From assembly GCA_902560685.1 (NCBI GenBank), contig CACEMT010000006.1, forward strand, positions 1-63,992: DNA of 63,992 nt, in the 5' to 3' direction. The position numbers were made by a program, and so were the translations under genes. The notes beneath the pieces are model-generated. The model had not been told where the DNA came from. It did no database searches and worked only from the letters and a program-made list of their open reading frames with translations. This DNA comes from an uncultured Pelagibacteraceae bacterium. Its GTDB lineage: Bacteria > Pseudomonadota > Alphaproteobacteria > Pelagibacterales > Pelagibacteraceae. This document shows, one piece after another, positions 36,782-45,875 of the stretch; the first letter of the stretch is position 1, and each line of letters begins with the position of its first letter.

Positions 36782-37677
36782 TGCATTTTGTTAAAAAAAA
36801 ATCAGAAGAAAAAAGGATAGAATTTGATGAAAAATTAAAATCAAAAAAAATATTAAGAGTACCAGGTGCTTATAATCCTTTAACAGCAAAAGTAATTGAA
36901 GAAATTGGATATGATGCTGTTTATGTTTCTGGAGGAGTTATGTCAAATGATTTAGGATATCCTGATATTGGTTTAACTACTTTAAAAGATGTAAGTAATA
37001 GAGCCAATCAAATAGCTAGAGTTACAAACTTGCCAACAATTGTTGATATTGATACTGGGTTTAAATCTTGCAAAGAAACTATTGAAACTTTTGAAAAATT
37101 TGGAATTACTGGAGTTCATATCGAAGATCAAGTAGCACAAAAAAGATGTGGTCATCTTGAAAATAAAGAATTGGTTAGTAAAGATGAAATGATAAAAAAG
37201 ATTAAAGAATGTGTAAACTCAAAAAAAGATAAAAATTTTAAAGTTATTGCAAGATCAGATGCAAAAAGTGTTGAAGGTATTGATAAGATGATAGACAGGT
37301 GTAAAAGCTATGTTGACGCTGGTGCAGAAATTATCTTTCCAGAAGCTTTACATGATGAAAAAGAATTTGAAAAAGTTAGAAAATCTCTAAATTGTTATCT
37401 GTTAGCCAATATGACAGAATTTGGTAAATCAAAATTATTAAATTATAAAGAGTTAGAAAACATAGGTTATAATATAGTAATTTATCCTGTAACTACACAA
37501 CGATTAGCTATGAAAAATGTGGAAGATGGCCTGCGTGCTATTTTTGACGATGGACATCAAAATAATATTATTGATAAAATGCAAACTAGGAAAAGATTGT
37601 ATGATTTAGTTGAGTACGAGAAATACAACTCGCTAGATGAAAAAATTTATAATTTTAGTACAGAGGGTCATGAATAA
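36781..37677 (+). CDS. prpB: 2-methylisocitrate lyase
   Basis: A 298-residue isocitrate-lyase-superfamily enzyme splitting 2-methylisocitrate to pyruvate and succinate. It has VPGAYNPLTAKVIEE, a YVSGG turn, VDIDTGF and the KRCGH active-site loop (residues 121-125, Cys123). The length suits PrpB and is far below that of isocitrate lyase. It shares single bases with both prpD and prpC. Confidence 0.94.
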   Translation: MHFVKKKSEEKRIEFDEKLKSKKILRVPGAYNPLTAKVIEEIGYDAVYVSGGVMSNDLGYPDIGLTTLKDVSNRANQIARVTNLPTIVDIDTGFKSCKETIETFEKFGITGVHIEDQVAQKRCGHLENKELVSKDEMIKKIKECVNSKKDKNFKVIARSDAKSVEGIDKMIDRCKSYVDAGAEIIFPEALHDEKEFEKVRKSLNCYLLANMTEFGKSKLLNYKELENIGYNIVIYPVTTQRLAMKNVEDGLRAIFDDGHQNNIIDKMQTRKRLYDLVEYEKYNSLDEKIYNFSTEGHE

Positions 37678-38801
37678 TGAGTGATGAGATTAAAAAAGGT
37701 TTATTAGGCATTGTTGTTGACGAAACTACAGTCTCTCAAGTAATGCCTGATATAAATTCTCTTACATACAGAGGTTATGCTGTTCAAGATCTTTGTGCAA
37801 AATGTAATTTTGAAGAGGTTGCTTATCTTGTTTTAAATGGAGAACTTCCAAACAAAAGACAATTAAAAAGTTTTATTAAAGAAGAAAGGTCTGATCGAAA
37901 ACTTTCTAAGGAAATTTTAAGTGATATTAGAAAAATGCCAAAAAAAGCCCATCCAATGGATGTGGCTAGAACTGCTGTAAGTTTGATGGCTTTAGAAGAT
38001 AAAGAAACAAAAGATAATTCTCCAAAAGCTAACATGAGAAAGGCTATAAGAATATTTTCAAAAACTCCAATTGCTTTAGCTGCCTTTTTTAGAGCTAGAA
38101 AAGGTAAAAAAATGATAGCTCCAAAAAAAAATTTATCTTTTTCTGAAAACTTTTTTTATATGTGTTTTGGAAAAGTTCCGAGTAAAGAAATTGTTAAGGC
38201 ATTTGATGTATCATTAATTTTATATGCTGAGCATAGTTTTAATGTTTCAACATTTACTGCTCGAACTATCACTAGCAGTTTATCTGATATTCATGGGGCA
38301 ATAACTGGTGCTATAGCAAGTTTAAAAGGGCCTTTGCATGGTGGTGCCAATGAAGAAGTTATGCATATGATGAATAAAATTAAAAAGCCTGAAAATGCAC
38401 TAAAATGGATCAATAAAGCACTTAAAAATAAAGATGTTGTAATGGGTTTTGGGCATAGAGTTTACAAAAGAGGTGATTCTAGAGTGCCTACTATGGAGAA
38501 GTACTTTAAAAAAGTTTCATCAATAAAAAAAGATAAAAAGTTTATTAAAATTTACGACATTGTTAAAAATGTCATGATTGAAAGAAAAAATATTCACCCA
38601 AATGTTGACTACCCCACTGGACCAACTTACCATTTAATGGGGTTTGATACGGATTTCTTCACACCTATTTTTGTAATATCTAGAATTACTGGTTGGTCTG
38701 CACACATTATGGAACAACATGCAGCAAATAAATTAATAAGACCACTTTCTAAATACAGTGGAGCAAAGCATAGAAAAGTTATGCTTTTAAATCAAAGATA
38801 A
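37677..38801 (+). CDS. prpC: 2-methylcitrate synthase (citrate synthase family)
   Basis: A 374-residue citrate-synthase-fold enzyme. The catalytic His regions are AEHSFNVSTFTAR and GFGHRVYKRGDSR, followed by the Asp in a GFDTDFF stretch. The short form and linkage to prpD and prpB support propionyl-CoA as substrate. It probably also has some citrate synthase activity, as is common in the family. It faces nrdB with nine bases between the stops. Confidence 0.93.
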   Translation: MSDEIKKGLLGIVVDETTVSQVMPDINSLTYRGYAVQDLCAKCNFEEVAYLVLNGELPNKRQLKSFIKEERSDRKLSKEILSDIRKMPKKAHPMDVARTAVSLMALEDKETKDNSPKANMRKAIRIFSKTPIALAAFFRARKGKKMIAPKKNLSFSENFFYMCFGKVPSKEIVKAFDVSLILYAEHSFNVSTFTARTITSSLSDIHGAITGAIASLKGPLHGGANEEVMHMMNKIKKPENALKWINKALKNKDVVMGFGHRVYKRGDSRVPTMEKYFKKVSSIKKDKKFIKIYDIVKNVMIERKNIHPNVDYPTGPTYHLMGFDTDFFTPIFVISRITGWSAHIMEQHAANKLIRPLSKYSGAKHRKVMLLNQR

Positions 38802-38810
38802 AGATAAATA

Positions 38811-39818
38811 TTAGCTAAAAGCTTCTGTCCAATTCCCTTGTGTAGATGCTTTTGAATACTCTGTTGCTCTTCCTTCAAAGAAGTTCATATGTTCAACTGC
38901 ATTCAACATAGTATCAAGCCAAGTTAGAGGATTTTTATCTATTTCATAAATTGGTTCTAAACCTAATTGAGCAAGTCTTCTATTTCCAATAAACCTTATA
39001 TAATCTTTAACTTCTTTTGCAGTTAAACCTTCCATTGGTCCCATTTCAAAAGCTAAATCAATAAATGCATCTTCATGATGAACTATAGTTCTGCAAGCCT
39101 CATAAAGTTCCTTTTTAAGTTCTGGTGTCCAGATTTCTGGATTTTCTTTTATGAACTCTTTGAACAATCTAATCATAGAATTGCAATGTAAAGTTTCATC
39201 TCTTACTGACCAGGTAACTATCTGGCCCATACCTTTCATTTTGTTAAACCTTGGAAAATTTAGTAAGATTGCAAAACTTGCAAATAATTGTAATCCTTCT
39301 GTGAATGCACTAAAGACTGCCATTGTTTTTGCAATGTCTTCTTTTGAATTAACATTAAATCCTTGCATGTAATCATATTTATCTTTCATTTCTTTATATT
39401 TCATAAATGCTGAATATTCAGACTCAGGCATTCCAATTGTATCAAGCAAATGAGAATAGGCTGCAATATGAACTGTTTCCATTGATGCAAATGCTGTCAT
39501 CATCATTAAAACTTCAGTTGGTTTAAAAACTGTTGTGTAGTGTCTTAGATAACAATTATTAACTTCAACGTCAGCTTGAGTAAAAAATCTAAAAATTTGA
39601 GTTAGTAAATTTTTTTCTGCTTGTGATAAATTTTTTTGCCAATCTCTTACATCATCACCTAACGGTACCTCTTCTGGTAGCCAATGGATTCTTTGCTGGG
39701 TTAACCAAGCATCATAACACCATGGATATCTAAAGGGTTTGTATACTGGGTTCTCTACTAACAGACCCATTTTTTTTGGAGTAATTATTTCTTTTTTAAC
39801 ATTTTTTATTACTGACAT
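38811..39818 (-). CDS. nrdB: Ribonucleotide reductase class I, beta subunit
   Basis: I start at the second in-frame ATG (39818, MSVIKN) because an AGGA site lies at good spacing in front of it; the first ATG at 39827 overlaps that site. The 335-residue radical subunit has the full diiron set Asp83, Glu114, His117, Glu174, Glu208 and His211, and the radical Tyr121 in METVHIAAYSHLL. This is a tyrosyl-radical (class Ia-like) enzyme rather than a Mn/Fe Ic form. It overlaps the end of nrdA by ten bases. Confidence 0.93.
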   Translation of the reverse strand: MSVIKNVKKEIITPKKMGLLVENPVYKPFRYPWCYDAWLTQQRIHWLPEEVPLGDDVRDWQKNLSQAEKNLLTQIFRFFTQADVEVNNCYLRHYTTVFKPTEVLMMMTAFASMETVHIAAYSHLLDTIGMPESEYSAFMKYKEMKDKYDYMQGFNVNSKEDIAKTMAVFSAFTEGLQLFASFAILLNFPRFNKMKGMGQIVTWSVRDETLHCNSMIRLFKEFIKENPEIWTPELKKELYEACRTIVHHEDAFIDLAFEMGPMEGLTAKEVKDYIRFIGNRRLAQLGLEPIYEIDKNPLTWLDTMLNAVEHMNFFEGRATEYSKASTQGNWTEAFS

Positions 39819-41746
39819 GATAAACATTCCTCATATTCTTGTTCTTCGTTTTGTTGATTTTTAGATTTATAAACATTAGCTGTAACATCTGTTAATTTTG
39901 CATCATTAACATTTTCAGCTCTCTGTATTGATTTAGATCTACAATAATAAAGGCTCTTAAGACCTTTCTTCCATGCTTGAAAATGAATTTGGTGCAACTC
40001 TTTTTTATGAATATCTGCAGGAACAAAGATATTTATAGATTGTGCTTGGGATATATGCGGTGTTCTATCTGCACCTAATTCTACAATCCATTTTTGGTCC
40101 AGCTCAAAAGCTGTTTTGAAGACATCTTTTTCTTGTTGAGTTAAAAAATCTAAATGAGATACAGACCCTTGGTTAGTTGTGATACTAGACCATGTCTCAT
40201 CATCATTTTTGTTATGTTTTTCTAATATTTTTTCAAGATACCTATTTCTAACATTAAAAGATCCTGAAAGTGTTTTGTGTGTAAAGCTATTAGCTGCAAT
40301 TGGTTCAACACCCGGTGAAGTTCCTCCACAAATAATTGATATAGATGCTGTTGGGGCAATTGCTGTCTTGTTTGAAAATCTTTCTTTTATTCCATAGTCT
40401 GCTGCATCAGGACATGCACCTCTTTCTTCAGCCAAATCTTTTGAAGCTTTATCTACATCTTTTTGAATGTGTTCAAAAATCTTTTTATTCCATACTTTGC
40501 TCATAACAGATTCAAGTGGGATCATTTTTTGTTGAAAGAACGAGTGAAGACCCATAACGCCTAAGCCTACACTTCTTTCTTTCATGGCTGAATACGTTGC
40601 GTCACTGAACTCTTCAGGAGCTTTTTCAATAAAGTCTGTCAAAACATTATCTAAAAATCTCATCACATCTGAGATAAAGTTTTTGTCGTCTTTCCACTCA
40701 TCATATTTTTCTATATTTAAAGATGACAAACAACAAACCGCTGTTCTATCTCTTCCATCTTTATCAACTCCTGTAGGCAAAGTAATTTCACTACACAAGT
40801 TAGATGTTTTAACTGTTAGTCCAGCGAGCTTGTGGTGTTGAGGAATAAGTCTATTTACCGTATCAATATAAATTATATAAGGTTCCCCTGTTTCTATTCT
40901 TGCTGTCAATAATCTTATCCATAAATTTCTAGCAGAAACAGTCGATTGAACTGCTCCATCTTTAGGACTTTTTAATGCCCATTGTTCATCAAGTTCAACC
41001 GCTCTCATAAATGCATCGCTCACAAGAACACCATGATGAAGATTTAATGACTTTCTATTTGGATCTCCTCCAGTTGGTCTTCTCATTTCTATAAATTCTT
41101 CTATCTCTGGATGATCAATTGGAAGATAACATGCAGCAGAACCTCTTCTAAGTGATCCTTGGCTAATTGCCATAGTTAAAGAATCCATTACTTTAATGAA
41201 AGGAATTATTCCTGAAGTTTTTCCAACTCTTCCAATTTTTTCACCAATAGATCTTAGATTTCCCCAATAACTTCCAATACCACCACCTTTAGCAGCTAAC
41301 CAAACATTTTCACTCCAAAGATCTAAAATTCCATGAAGGCTATCATTTGCTTCGTTTAAAAAACATGAAATTGGCAAACCTCTTTTAGTTCCACCGTTTG
41401 AAAGTACTGGTGTTGCGGGCATGAACCAAAGATTGCTTATATAATTATATAGTCTTTGAGCATGTAAGTTATCATCAGCATAATGACTTGCTACTCTTGC
41501 AAATAAATCTTGAAAAGATTCATTAAAACCTAAATACCTATCGCTTAAAGTTGCTTTACCAAATGATGTAAGATTTTCATCTTTGGATCGATCAATTTTA
41601 ATTGTTATACCTTTTGAATTTTGAAATAGTTCTGTTTCGTTGTTTAAAGAAAATAAGTCTGGTCTTTTATCTAAATGACTTTCTTGAATAGTTGGTGAAA
41701 ATTCAGAGACAGCTTTCTTGATGGCCTGAGACAAAACTTTATTCAT
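39809..41746 (-). CDS. nrdA: Ribonucleotide reductase class I, alpha subunit, without an ATP cone
   Basis: A 645-residue catalytic subunit reducing ribonucleotides. Cys128 (LPISCF) and the N316-C318-E320 set (SNLCSEI) mark the active site, and the CLSC pair near the C-terminus (EECLSCQ) is the thioredoxin-accepting tail. The chain begins close to the catalytic core with only about 60 preceding residues, and no N-terminal ATP-cone domain is visible, so dATP feedback through a cone is probably missing. The promoter must lie in the 154-base spacer shared with the divergent hexose mutase gene. Confidence 0.95.
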   Translation of the reverse strand: MNKVLSQAIKKAVSEFSPTIQESHLDKRPDLFSLNNETELFQNSKGITIKIDRSKDENLTSFGKATLSDRYLGFNESFQDLFARVASHYADDNLHAQRLYNYISNLWFMPATPVLSNGGTKRGLPISCFLNEANDSLHGILDLWSENVWLAAKGGGIGSYWGNLRSIGEKIGRVGKTSGIIPFIKVMDSLTMAISQGSLRRGSAACYLPIDHPEIEEFIEMRRPTGGDPNRKSLNLHHGVLVSDAFMRAVELDEQWALKSPKDGAVQSTVSARNLWIRLLTARIETGEPYIIYIDTVNRLIPQHHKLAGLTVKTSNLCSEITLPTGVDKDGRDRTAVCCLSSLNIEKYDEWKDDKNFISDVMRFLDNVLTDFIEKAPEEFSDATYSAMKERSVGLGVMGLHSFFQQKMIPLESVMSKVWNKKIFEHIQKDVDKASKDLAEERGACPDAADYGIKERFSNKTAIAPTASISIICGGTSPGVEPIAANSFTHKTLSGSFNVRNRYLEKILEKHNKNDDETWSSITTNQGSVSHLDFLTQQEKDVFKTAFELDQKWIVELGADRTPHISQAQSINIFVPADIHKKELHQIHFQAWKKGLKSLYYCRSKSIQRAENVNDAKLTDVTANVYKSKNQQNEEQEYEECLSCQ

Positions 41747-41779
41747 TTAACTCCCTTATTTTAACAGTTTTTTTGTAGA

Positions 41780-41794
41780 ACAACTACATGTTGT
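41780..41794. promoter_or_regulatory. Inverted repeat upstream of nrdA
   Basis: ACAAC and GTTGT flank a 5-base centre in the nrdA upstream region. It lies 34-48 bases before the nrdA start. The outline is loosely like an NrdR box (ACAC...GTGT) but the match is poor, so I list it only as a candidate operator. Confidence 0.25.
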
Positions 41795-41833
41795 ATGCAG
41801 ATTTCTTTAATATACTATATAAATTAGAAATCA

Positions 41834-41854
41834 ATAGAACATATATAGAACATA
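41834..41854. repeat. Two 10-base direct repeats one helical turn apart
   Basis: ATAGAACATA occurs at 41834-41843 and again at 41845-41854, an 11-base period. They lie in the 154-base divergent spacer, the longest gene-free stretch of the window, between nrdA and the hexose mutase gene. The spacing puts both on one face of the helix, as expected of a protein-binding site, but no known motif fits. Confidence 0.35.
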
Positions 41855-41900
41855 AAAATAAATATCAATAAAAAAATAAAAAAAATGTACATATATCAAC

Positions 41901-43355
41901 ATGGAAAATTCAAGAAAAATAGATCCCTTTGGATTTAGAGAATATGACGCAAGATGGTTATATGACAAAAACATTAATCTCTTAGGAATCGAAGATCTTG
42001 GAAAAGGACTTGGAACTCAAATCAAAAATCATACAAAAAAAGATAATCCAAGAGTAGTAGTTGGTCATGATTATAGGTCTTACAGCGAAGAAATAAAATC
42101 AGCACTAAAAAAAGGTTTAGTTTCTACTGGATGTCAAATTGAAGATGTAGGTTTGTCATTATCACCAATGGTTTATTTTGCACAATTCAATTTAAACTCA
42201 GACGCTGTTGCAATGGTAACAGCTAGTCATAACGAAAATGGTTGGACTGGTGTTAAAATGGGAATTAAAAAAGGTTTGACACATGCTCCTGAAGAAATGA
42301 AAGAATTAAAGGATATAACATTAAATCAAAAATTTACTGAAGGAAAAGGAAGTGAAAAACAAATAAGTAATTTTCAAGAAGTTTATAAAAATGATTTAAT
42401 AAGCAAAAATAAGATAAATAAAAAAATAAAAGCAGTTGTTGCATGTGGAAATGGAACGGCGGGAATATTTGCTCCAGATATTTTAAGAGGTGTAGGTTGT
42501 GAAGTAATTGAACTTGACTGTAAATTAGATTGGAGTTTTCCAAAATATAATCCAAATCCTGAGGATCTTGAAATGTTACATGCAATATCAAAAGCTGTTA
42601 AAGAAAATAATGCTGATATTGGTTTTGGTTTTGATGGAGATGGAGATAGATGTGGCGTTATTGATAATAAAGGTAATGAAATATTTTCAGACAAAATAGG
42701 TTTAATTATTGCAAGAAACTTGTCTCCTAAGCACAAGGGCTCTAAATTTGTAGTTGATGTAAAGTCAACAGGACTTTTCTCAAATGATAAAATTCTTTTA
42801 GAAAATAACTGTAAAACTATTTATTGGAAAACAGGACATTCTCATATTAAAAGAAAAGTAAATAATGAAAAAGCTTTAGCTGGATTTGAAAAAAGTGGAC
42901 ATTTCTTTTTTAATCAACCTCTGGGTTATGGTTATGATGATGGAATTAATTCAGCAATTCAAATTTGTCATTTGCTTGATAATCAAAATAAAAAAATGAA
43001 TGAAATAATAAAAGAATTACCTAATACTTATCAATCTCCAACTATGGCCCCTTTCTGCAAAGATGAAGAAAAATATCAAGTAGTAGATGAATTAGTTAAA
43101 AAAGTTAAAGAAATTAAGGAAAATAAGATTAAAATTGATAATCAAGAAATAGAAGAAGTTTTAACTGTGAATGGTGTAAGATTTTCATTTAATGATGGTT
43201 CATGGGGTTTAATAAGAGCATCATCAAATAAACCTTCGTTAGTAATTGTAACTGAGAGCCCAACATCAGATATAAGAAAAAAAAAGATATTCGAATTCAT
43301 AGATGATTTGCTCCAAAAAACTGGAAAGATTGGAGAATACGATCAAAAAATATAA
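41901..43355 (+). CDS. Phosphomannomutase/phosphoglucomutase
   Basis: A 484-residue alpha-D-phosphohexomutase. The phosphoserine is Ser109 in VTASHNENGWTGVKMG. The Mg-binding loop DGDGDR gives Asp245, Asp247 and Asp249, and the sugar loop reads AGFEKSGHFFF. It interconverts hexose 1- and 6-phosphates for surface sugar synthesis. The EKSGH-type loop fits the PMM/PGM group (AlgC-like), but the preferred sugar cannot be fixed from the sequence. A hairpin with a T-run follows it. Confidence 0.9.
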   Translation: MENSRKIDPFGFREYDARWLYDKNINLLGIEDLGKGLGTQIKNHTKKDNPRVVVGHDYRSYSEEIKSALKKGLVSTGCQIEDVGLSLSPMVYFAQFNLNSDAVAMVTASHNENGWTGVKMGIKKGLTHAPEEMKELKDITLNQKFTEGKGSEKQISNFQEVYKNDLISKNKINKKIKAVVACGNGTAGIFAPDILRGVGCEVIELDCKLDWSFPKYNPNPEDLEMLHAISKAVKENNADIGFGFDGDGDRCGVIDNKGNEIFSDKIGLIIARNLSPKHKGSKFVVDVKSTGLFSNDKILLENNCKTIYWKTGHSHIKRKVNNEKALAGFEKSGHFFFNQPLGYGYDDGINSAIQICHLLDNQNKKMNEIIKELPNTYQSPTMAPFCKDEEKYQVVDELVKKVKEIKENKIKIDNQEIEEVLTVNGVRFSFNDGSWGLIRASSNKPSLVIVTESPTSDIRKKKIFEFIDDLLQKTGKIGEYDQKI

Positions 43356-43415
43356 GTCATAAATTCAACTAGTACGAGTTCAATAAATTTTAGAGAATCA
43401 TATATAATTAAATCA

Positions 43416-43454
43416 AGGGGCGGTAGAGGGAGACTGAAACCGCCTCTTTTTTTT
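43416..43454 (+). terminator. Rho-independent terminator after the phosphohexomutase gene
   Basis: A nine-base stem, AGGGGCGGT with ACCGCCTCT (one G-T pair), encloses a 14-base loop and runs into seven or more Ts. It lies about 60 bases after the mutase stop. The T-run overlaps the stop codon of the convergent TauE-like gene. GC-rich hairpins stand out in this AT-rich sequence. Confidence 0.8.
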
Positions 43455-44286
43455 ACAAATTTAAATATCTATAGATAAATACCGTTCCAACTATATATAA
43501 AAAAATTCCAAATAAAGTCTGAACTTTTGATTTACTTATTTTATGAACTGTGTTGGCTCCAACTCTTGCCATAAAAGTTGTTATAGGAATAAATATTAAA
43601 AAAGCGGGAATATTAATAAAACCTATGCTTAATGGTAGATTTGCCTTTAAAAAAGATCCGGAAATTAAAAAACCAATTGCACCGAATATAGAAATTACAA
43701 ATCCAACAGATGCAGCACTTCCTATTGCTTTATTAATTGGATACCCAAAATATCTTAATATTGGAACATTCATAATTGCCCCTCCTATTCCCATTGTGGC
43801 TGAAATTAAACCAGACAAAATACCAAAAATTATTCTGGGTAATAAATTAAAATTTGGTTTAAATTTATTTATTTTATCTTTCATATTTAAAAGGTAGGCA
43901 CCTAGGCAATAAACAATTATTGAAAAAAAAAGCACCAAAGACTTTGTTTGAGCCATGGCTGCTATTAATGTTCCTAAAACAACACCGCATATTACAAAAA
44001 GTCCGTATGTTTTTAATACGTTAAAGTCTACTGAATTATGTTTTTTATGAGTTAAAACAGAAACTAGGGATGTTGGTATAATAATTGCAAATGAAGTACC
44101 AACTGCTAGATGCATTATGTATGTTTGGTCTATATTTAATGTATCAAAAATAAAAAATAAAAATGGAACAGTTATAAGTCCACCACCTATTCCAAATAGG
44201 CCAGCAAAAAAACCAACCGGGAAGGCAGTCAGTATCATTAAAATAATAAAAAATGAGTATTCGTTTGATAGTATTGAACTAATCAA
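43453..44286 (-). CDS. TauE/SafE family membrane permease
   Basis: A 277-residue polytopic membrane protein with about eight hydrophobic segments. Both halves carry the family pattern: FAGLFGIGGGLITVPFL near the N-terminus and ISATMGIGGAIMNVPIL near the middle. Members move sulphonates, sulphite or other organic anions, mostly with unproven substrates. The start I use is a TTG at 44286, overlapping dusA by eight bases; an ATG 16 codons later would cut into the first membrane segment. Confidence 0.88.
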   Translation of the reverse strand: MISSILSNEYSFFIILMILTAFPVGFFAGLFGIGGGLITVPFLFFIFDTLNIDQTYIMHLAVGTSFAIIIPTSLVSVLTHKKHNSVDFNVLKTYGLFVICGVVLGTLIAAMAQTKSLVLFFSIIVYCLGAYLLNMKDKINKFKPNFNLLPRIIFGILSGLISATMGIGGAIMNVPILRYFGYPINKAIGSAASVGFVISIFGAIGFLISGSFLKANLPLSIGFINIPAFLIFIPITTFMARVGANTVHKISKSKVQTLFGIFLYIVGTVFIYRYLNL

Positions 44287-45271
44287 TTTGACCTACTTGA
44301 TGCATCTTTGGAGCTGATTTAACTTTATCCATTATATGATCAATTTTTTTAACATCTGCGTCTCTAACACACATATTCTCACTCAAATATCTTTTCCAAA
44401 AAGATGAACCAGTTTGTCCATGAAATAATCCAAGAGTGTGTCTCATTATTTGATTCATTCTAGTTCCTTTTTTTATTTCTTCCTTAACGTAAGGCACCAG
44501 TTGCTCTATTACTTCTTGTCTAGATAAAATATTTTGATTATTAAAAATATCTTTTTCAATATCAGCTAAAAGATAAGGTGAGTGATAAGCTGAACGTCCA
44601 ATCATAACACCATCTGTTTTTATTAAATGATTTTTAATTTGATCAGTAGATGTAATTCCTCCATTAATTATTATTTCAAGATTATTAAAATCTTTTTTTA
44701 ATTTATAAACCATTTCATATTTTAAAGGAGGTATATTTAAATTTTGCTTCGGTGTGAAATTTCCTAAGACAGCTTTTCTAGCATGTACAATAAAAGTTTT
44801 TACACCTGTGGATTTTAAAGTATTAATAAAATTATATAAATTTTCATAATCTTCTACATTGTCATATCCAATTCTAGTTTTTACAGTCACTGGTAATTTT
44901 GTCTTTGCTTGCATTTCAGTTAAACAGTCTGCAACAAGATTTGGTTCTTTGATTAAACAAGCACCAAATTTATTTTTTTGAACTTTTTTACTTGGGCAAC
45001 CTAAATTTAAATTAATCTCATCATAACCAAACTCTTCACCAAGTTTAGATGCATTAGCTAAAAGTTTAGGAGAAGATCCTCCTAATTGTAGTGAAACTGG
45101 TTTTTCTTTTATATTAAATGATAATAATTTTTTTTTATCTCCCCTATCAATTGCTTCAGATACAATCATTTCTGTATACAAAAGAACATTTTTACTTATC
45201 AAACGTAAAAAATATCTTTCATGACGGTCGGTACAATCCATCATTGGAGCGATGGAGACTTTTCTATTCAT
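44279..45271 (-). CDS. dusA: tRNA-dihydrouridine synthase A
   Basis: A 330-residue FMN enzyme reducing uridines in tRNA D-loops. It opens with VSIAPMMDCTDRHER, carries NLGCPSKKVQ, and has the catalytic Cys105 in KFGACLIK. GVMIGRSAYHSPY binds the FMN phosphate. The RHE/R pattern and length point to DusA over DusB or DusC. It overlaps the TauE-like gene by eight bases and lies 25 bases downstream of rpoZ. Confidence 0.93.
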   Translation of the reverse strand: MNRKVSIAPMMDCTDRHERYFLRLISKNVLLYTEMIVSEAIDRGDKKKLLSFNIKEKPVSLQLGGSSPKLLANASKLGEEFGYDEINLNLGCPSKKVQKNKFGACLIKEPNLVADCLTEMQAKTKLPVTVKTRIGYDNVEDYENLYNFINTLKSTGVKTFIVHARKAVLGNFTPKQNLNIPPLKYEMVYKLKKDFNNLEIIINGGITSTDQIKNHLIKTDGVMIGRSAYHSPYLLADIEKDIFNNQNILSRQEVIEQLVPYVKEEIKKGTRMNQIMRHTLGLFHGQTGSSFWKRYLSENMCVRDADVKKIDHIMDKVKSAPKMHQVGQID

Positions 45272-45296
45272 AGTATAGAATTATTATATTATTTGA

Positions 45297-45833
45297 CTAA
45301 CTATTTGAAGTATCTGAATCTTTTTGTTCTTCGCTTGCTATTTCTTCATCTTTTAGATTGTCTAAAGAAACATCGCCTTCTTGCGTTTCTGTTGATTCTT
45401 CTGAAGGTTCGCTTTCTATAGATTGTTCTTCTGGTGAATTTTCTAATTCAGCAAGATCTTCTTTGGAAACTTGAATTTTTTCAGGAATTTTTCTAGCTCT
45501 TTTTGAGGGTAAAATTGGAACTCCACTTTTAGAAATCTCACCCTTGTAAAGATTTTCGAAATCATCACCTACTTCCTCGTCATCCTCAGAAACATCTTCA
45601 ACTTGTTCAACATGTTTTCTTAATTTATATACCGCACTCTCGATTAAATCTTCAACTTTGATTTTTTCTTCAGCGATCTCTCTTAATGATACAACTGTGT
45701 TTTTATCGTTATCTCTTTCTAAAGTTGGTTCTAGTCCTGAATTAAGTTGAGTCGCTCTTTCTTTTGCTACTAACACTAATTCATAGGGACTATCTACTTT
45801 ATCTACACAGTCTTCTACAGTCACTCTTGCCAT
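45297..45833 (-). CDS. rpoZ: RNA polymerase omega subunit with a long acidic tail
   Basis: The first 75 residues match Rpo[14 protein letters not shown], the [11 protein letters not shown] helix and [12 protein letters not shown]. Omega assists assembly of the beta-prime subunit. This copy is 178 residues, far above the usual 70-130, with a Glu/Ser/Asp-rich low-complexity tail of about 100 residues. A candidate promoter lies so close to the start that the mRNA may be nearly leaderless. Confidence 0.92.
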   Translation of the reverse strand: MARVTVEDCVDKVDSPYELVLVAKERATQLNSGLEPTLERDNDKNTVVSLREIAEEKIKVEDLIESAVYKLRKHVEQVEDVSEDDEEVGDDFENLYKGEISKSGVPILPSKRARKIPEKIQVSKEDLAELENSPEEQSIESEPSEESTETQEGDVSLDNLKDEEIASEEQKDSDTSNS

Positions 45834-45840
45834 GCGTGCT

Positions 45841-45868
45841 ATTTATACTTGTAGATCCACAAAATCAA
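45841..45868 (-). promoter_or_regulatory. Candidate rpoZ promoter
   Basis: On the minus strand TTGATT (45868-45863) is followed after 15 bases by TATAAAT (45847-45841). The spacing is shorter than the ideal 17. A start site 6-7 bases downstream would fall within about two bases of the rpoZ ATG. Confidence 0.4.
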
Positions 45869-45875
45869 GTGATTT

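Noticed and set aside
38811..39827. First in-frame ATG (39827) as the nrdB start
   Set aside because: The best ribosome site overlaps it and is well spaced only for the second ATG at 39818.
41780..41794. A true NrdR box
   Set aside because: The arms match only loosely, and a second box at the usual spacing is missing; listed only as a candidate operator.
43416..43454. The GC-rich hairpin as a riboswitch or small RNA
   Set aside because: The stem-loop followed by a T-run just after a gene end, with no downstream gene on the same strand, fits a terminator better. I could not match it to a known riboswitch.
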